Source of the DNA: Pseudodonghicola xiamenensis DSM 18339
Lineage (GTDB): Bacteria > Pseudomonadota > Alphaproteobacteria > Rhodobacterales > Rhodobacteraceae
DNA length: 64,000 bases
NCBI RefSeq assembly: GCF_000429365.1
Contig: NZ_AUBS01000003.1
Span: 165,532-229,531, forward strand
Reading direction: 5' to 3'
The notes under the pieces: model-generated
Database searches by the model: none
What the model saw: only the letters and a program-made list of their open reading frames with translations
What the model was told of the DNA's origin: nothing
Shown: one piece after another, positions 63,018-64,000 of the stretch
Position numbering within the stretch: the stretch's first letter is position 1
How the letters are laid out: each line of letters starts with the position of its first letter
Program-made: the position numbers and the translations under genes

Positions 63018-64000
63018 ATGAAACCCAAGCTTTTGACGACTCTGAAAACCTATACCGTGCCGGAGTTCGGTGCCGATGTGTTGGCCGGTATCACCGTGGC
63101 GATGGTGGCCCTGCCGCTGAGCCTGGCGATCGCCATCGCTTCGGGGGCCGAGCCGGCGGCGGGGCTGATCACCGCCATCGTCGCGGGGTTCCTGATTTCG
63201 GCCTTCGGCGGCAGCCGGGTGCAGATCGGCGGGCCGACCGGTGCCTTTATCGTGGTGGTCTATGGGGTGATCGCTCAGCACGGCTATGACGGGCTGGTGC
63301 TGGCGACGCTGATGGCCGGGCTGATCCTGATCGTGGCCGGCTGGCTGCGGGCCGGCAGCCTGATCGCCTTCGTCCCTGAACCGGTGATCAACGGTTTTAC
63401 CATCGGCATCGGGGTGATCATCGGCTTCGGCCAGATCTCGAACTTCTTCGGGTTGAGCCTGGTGCATGAGCCGGCCGATTTCATCGAGAAGATCCCGGCG
63501 CTCTGGGCTGCCCGGGATACGGTCAACTGGCAAAGCTTCGGCATCGGTCTTCTGACCATGGTGGCCATCGTGGCGCTGCGGCGGCTGTTCCCGCGATTCC
63601 CCGGGCTGATCGTGGCGGTGGGGATCGGGTCGGCGCTGGCGGCGCTTCTGGTGCTGCCGGTCGACACCATCTTTTCCCGCTTCGGCGCCTTGCCCGACCG
63701 GTTGCCGGTGCCGCATCTGCCTGCGATCAGCTATGCCCGGGTGATCGAACTGCTGCCCTCGGCGGCGGTGATCGCCTTCCTCGCGGGGGTCGAATCGCTG
63801 TTGTCGGCGATGGTGGCGGATCGGATGATCGGTGGCCATCACCGCCCCAATGCCGAGGTTCTGGCCCAAGGCATCGCCAATGTCGGGTCGTCTTTGTTCG
63901 GCGGGTTGCCGGCGACCGGGGCGATCGCGCGCACTGCCACCAACGTGCGCGCGGGTGGCAAGACCCCGGTGGCCGGCATCGTGCATGCCTTGACGATTCT
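63018..64000 (+). CDS. SulP family inorganic anion transporter (truncated by window edge)
   Basis: Open from ATG 63018 (GGGCGGA upstream) to the window end, 327 codons. SulP/SLC26 proteins move sulfate, bicarbonate or other anions. Family landmarks are visible: FGADVLAGITVAMVALPLSLAIAIASG, SGxAPxAGL-like GAEPAAGLITAIVAGF, GSRVQIGGPTGAF and PEPVINGFTIGIGVII. The last visible residues, ANVGSSLFGGLPATGAIARTATNVRAGGKTP, are the conserved transport-domain block. Whether a C-terminal STAS or carbonic anhydrase domain follows cannot be seen. Confidence 0.92.
   Translation, partial: MKPKLLTTLKTYTVPEFGADVLAGITVAMVALPLSLAIAIASGAEPAAGLITAIVAGFLISAFGGSRVQIGGPTGAFIVVVYGVIAQHGYDGLVLATLMAGLILIVAGWLRAGSLIAFVPEPVINGFTIGIGVIIGFGQISNFFGLSLVHEPADFIEKIPALWAARDTVNWQSFGIGLLTMVAIVALRRLFPRFPGLIVAVGIGSALAALLVLPVDTIFSRFGALPDRLPVPHLPAISYARVIELLPSAAVIAFLAGVESLLSAMVADRMIGGHHRPNAEVLAQGIANVGSSLFGGLPATGAIARTATNVRAGGKTPVAGIVHALTI

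Overview
The window is about 64 kb of GC-rich chromosome from an alphaproteobacterium, most likely order Rhodobacterales (Rhodobacteraceae/Paracoccaceae). Supporting signs are the alphaproteobacterial serC leader RNA, the long form of SerC, an FnrL-type box upstream of cydAB, a secreted choice-of-anchor-L/Hint protein, a DddQ-like DMSP-lyase cupin, and several small secreted or membrane proteins of types usually met in this order. These are family-level inferences made by reading the sequence; no database search was run.

Layout. 1-5 kb: the end of a type-3 solute-binding protein, a conserved small protein, a choice-of-anchor-L/Hint protein, dapD, a small frameshifted gene, a glutathione S-transferase and a glyoxalase-fold protein. 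5-10 kb: the serine pathway, with serB, an AI-2E-family permease, then serC-serA behind a serC leader. 10-12 kb: DMSP-lyase-like cupin, a small heme-copper-oxidase-like membrane protein and a PPP-type phosphatase. 12-19 kb: cydDC and cydABX, the complete cytochrome bd module with its FnrL box. 19-30 kb: two uptake operons, an ABC importer with an embedded acyl-CoA ligase and a DctPQM TRAP transporter. 30-41 kb: UbiH-like hydroxylase, amidase, a class I aminotransferase (possibly dapC), ftsK, lolA, a lysozyme-like lipoprotein, hspQ, a gamma-glutamyltransferase homologue, and an anti-sigma/antagonist pair. 41-53 kb: single housekeeping and accessory genes (thiolase, msrC, LysE, rarD, methyltransferase, NTF2-like, pseudouridine synthase, two isolated glycosyltransferases, ALDH, 1-Cys peroxiredoxin, ORF6N). 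53-64 kb: the conserved rbfA-truB-rpsO-pnp translation/RNA-decay neighbourhood, interrupted by a phosphodiester glycosidase, a DUF1643 protein, a cytochrome b561 and a decayed O-methyltransferase. It is followed by dapB, a membrane-anchored winged-helix protein, small secreted proteins and the start of a SulP transporter.

How the genes work together. SerA, SerC and SerB make serine from 3-phosphoglycerate. DapD and DapB, possibly with the aminotransferase at 32 kb, belong to the succinylase lysine/peptidoglycan pathway. CydDC exports the thiols needed to assemble CydABX. LivHMGFK plus the ligase probably imports a carboxylic acid and activates it to its CoA ester. LolA, FtsK and the SLT lipoprotein serve the envelope and division.

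Nothing here looks like a large mobile island, prophage or CRISPR-Cas locus. The most unusual items are the ORF6N gene with a perfect 12+1+12 palindrome in front and a degenerate copy inside it, the wrecked O-methyltransferase between pnp and its upstream neighbours, the C-tract frameshift at 3.6 kb, the inverted-topology membrane winged-helix protein, the valine-periodic secreted protein, and intergenic repeats shared between 49.4 and 58.0 kb.
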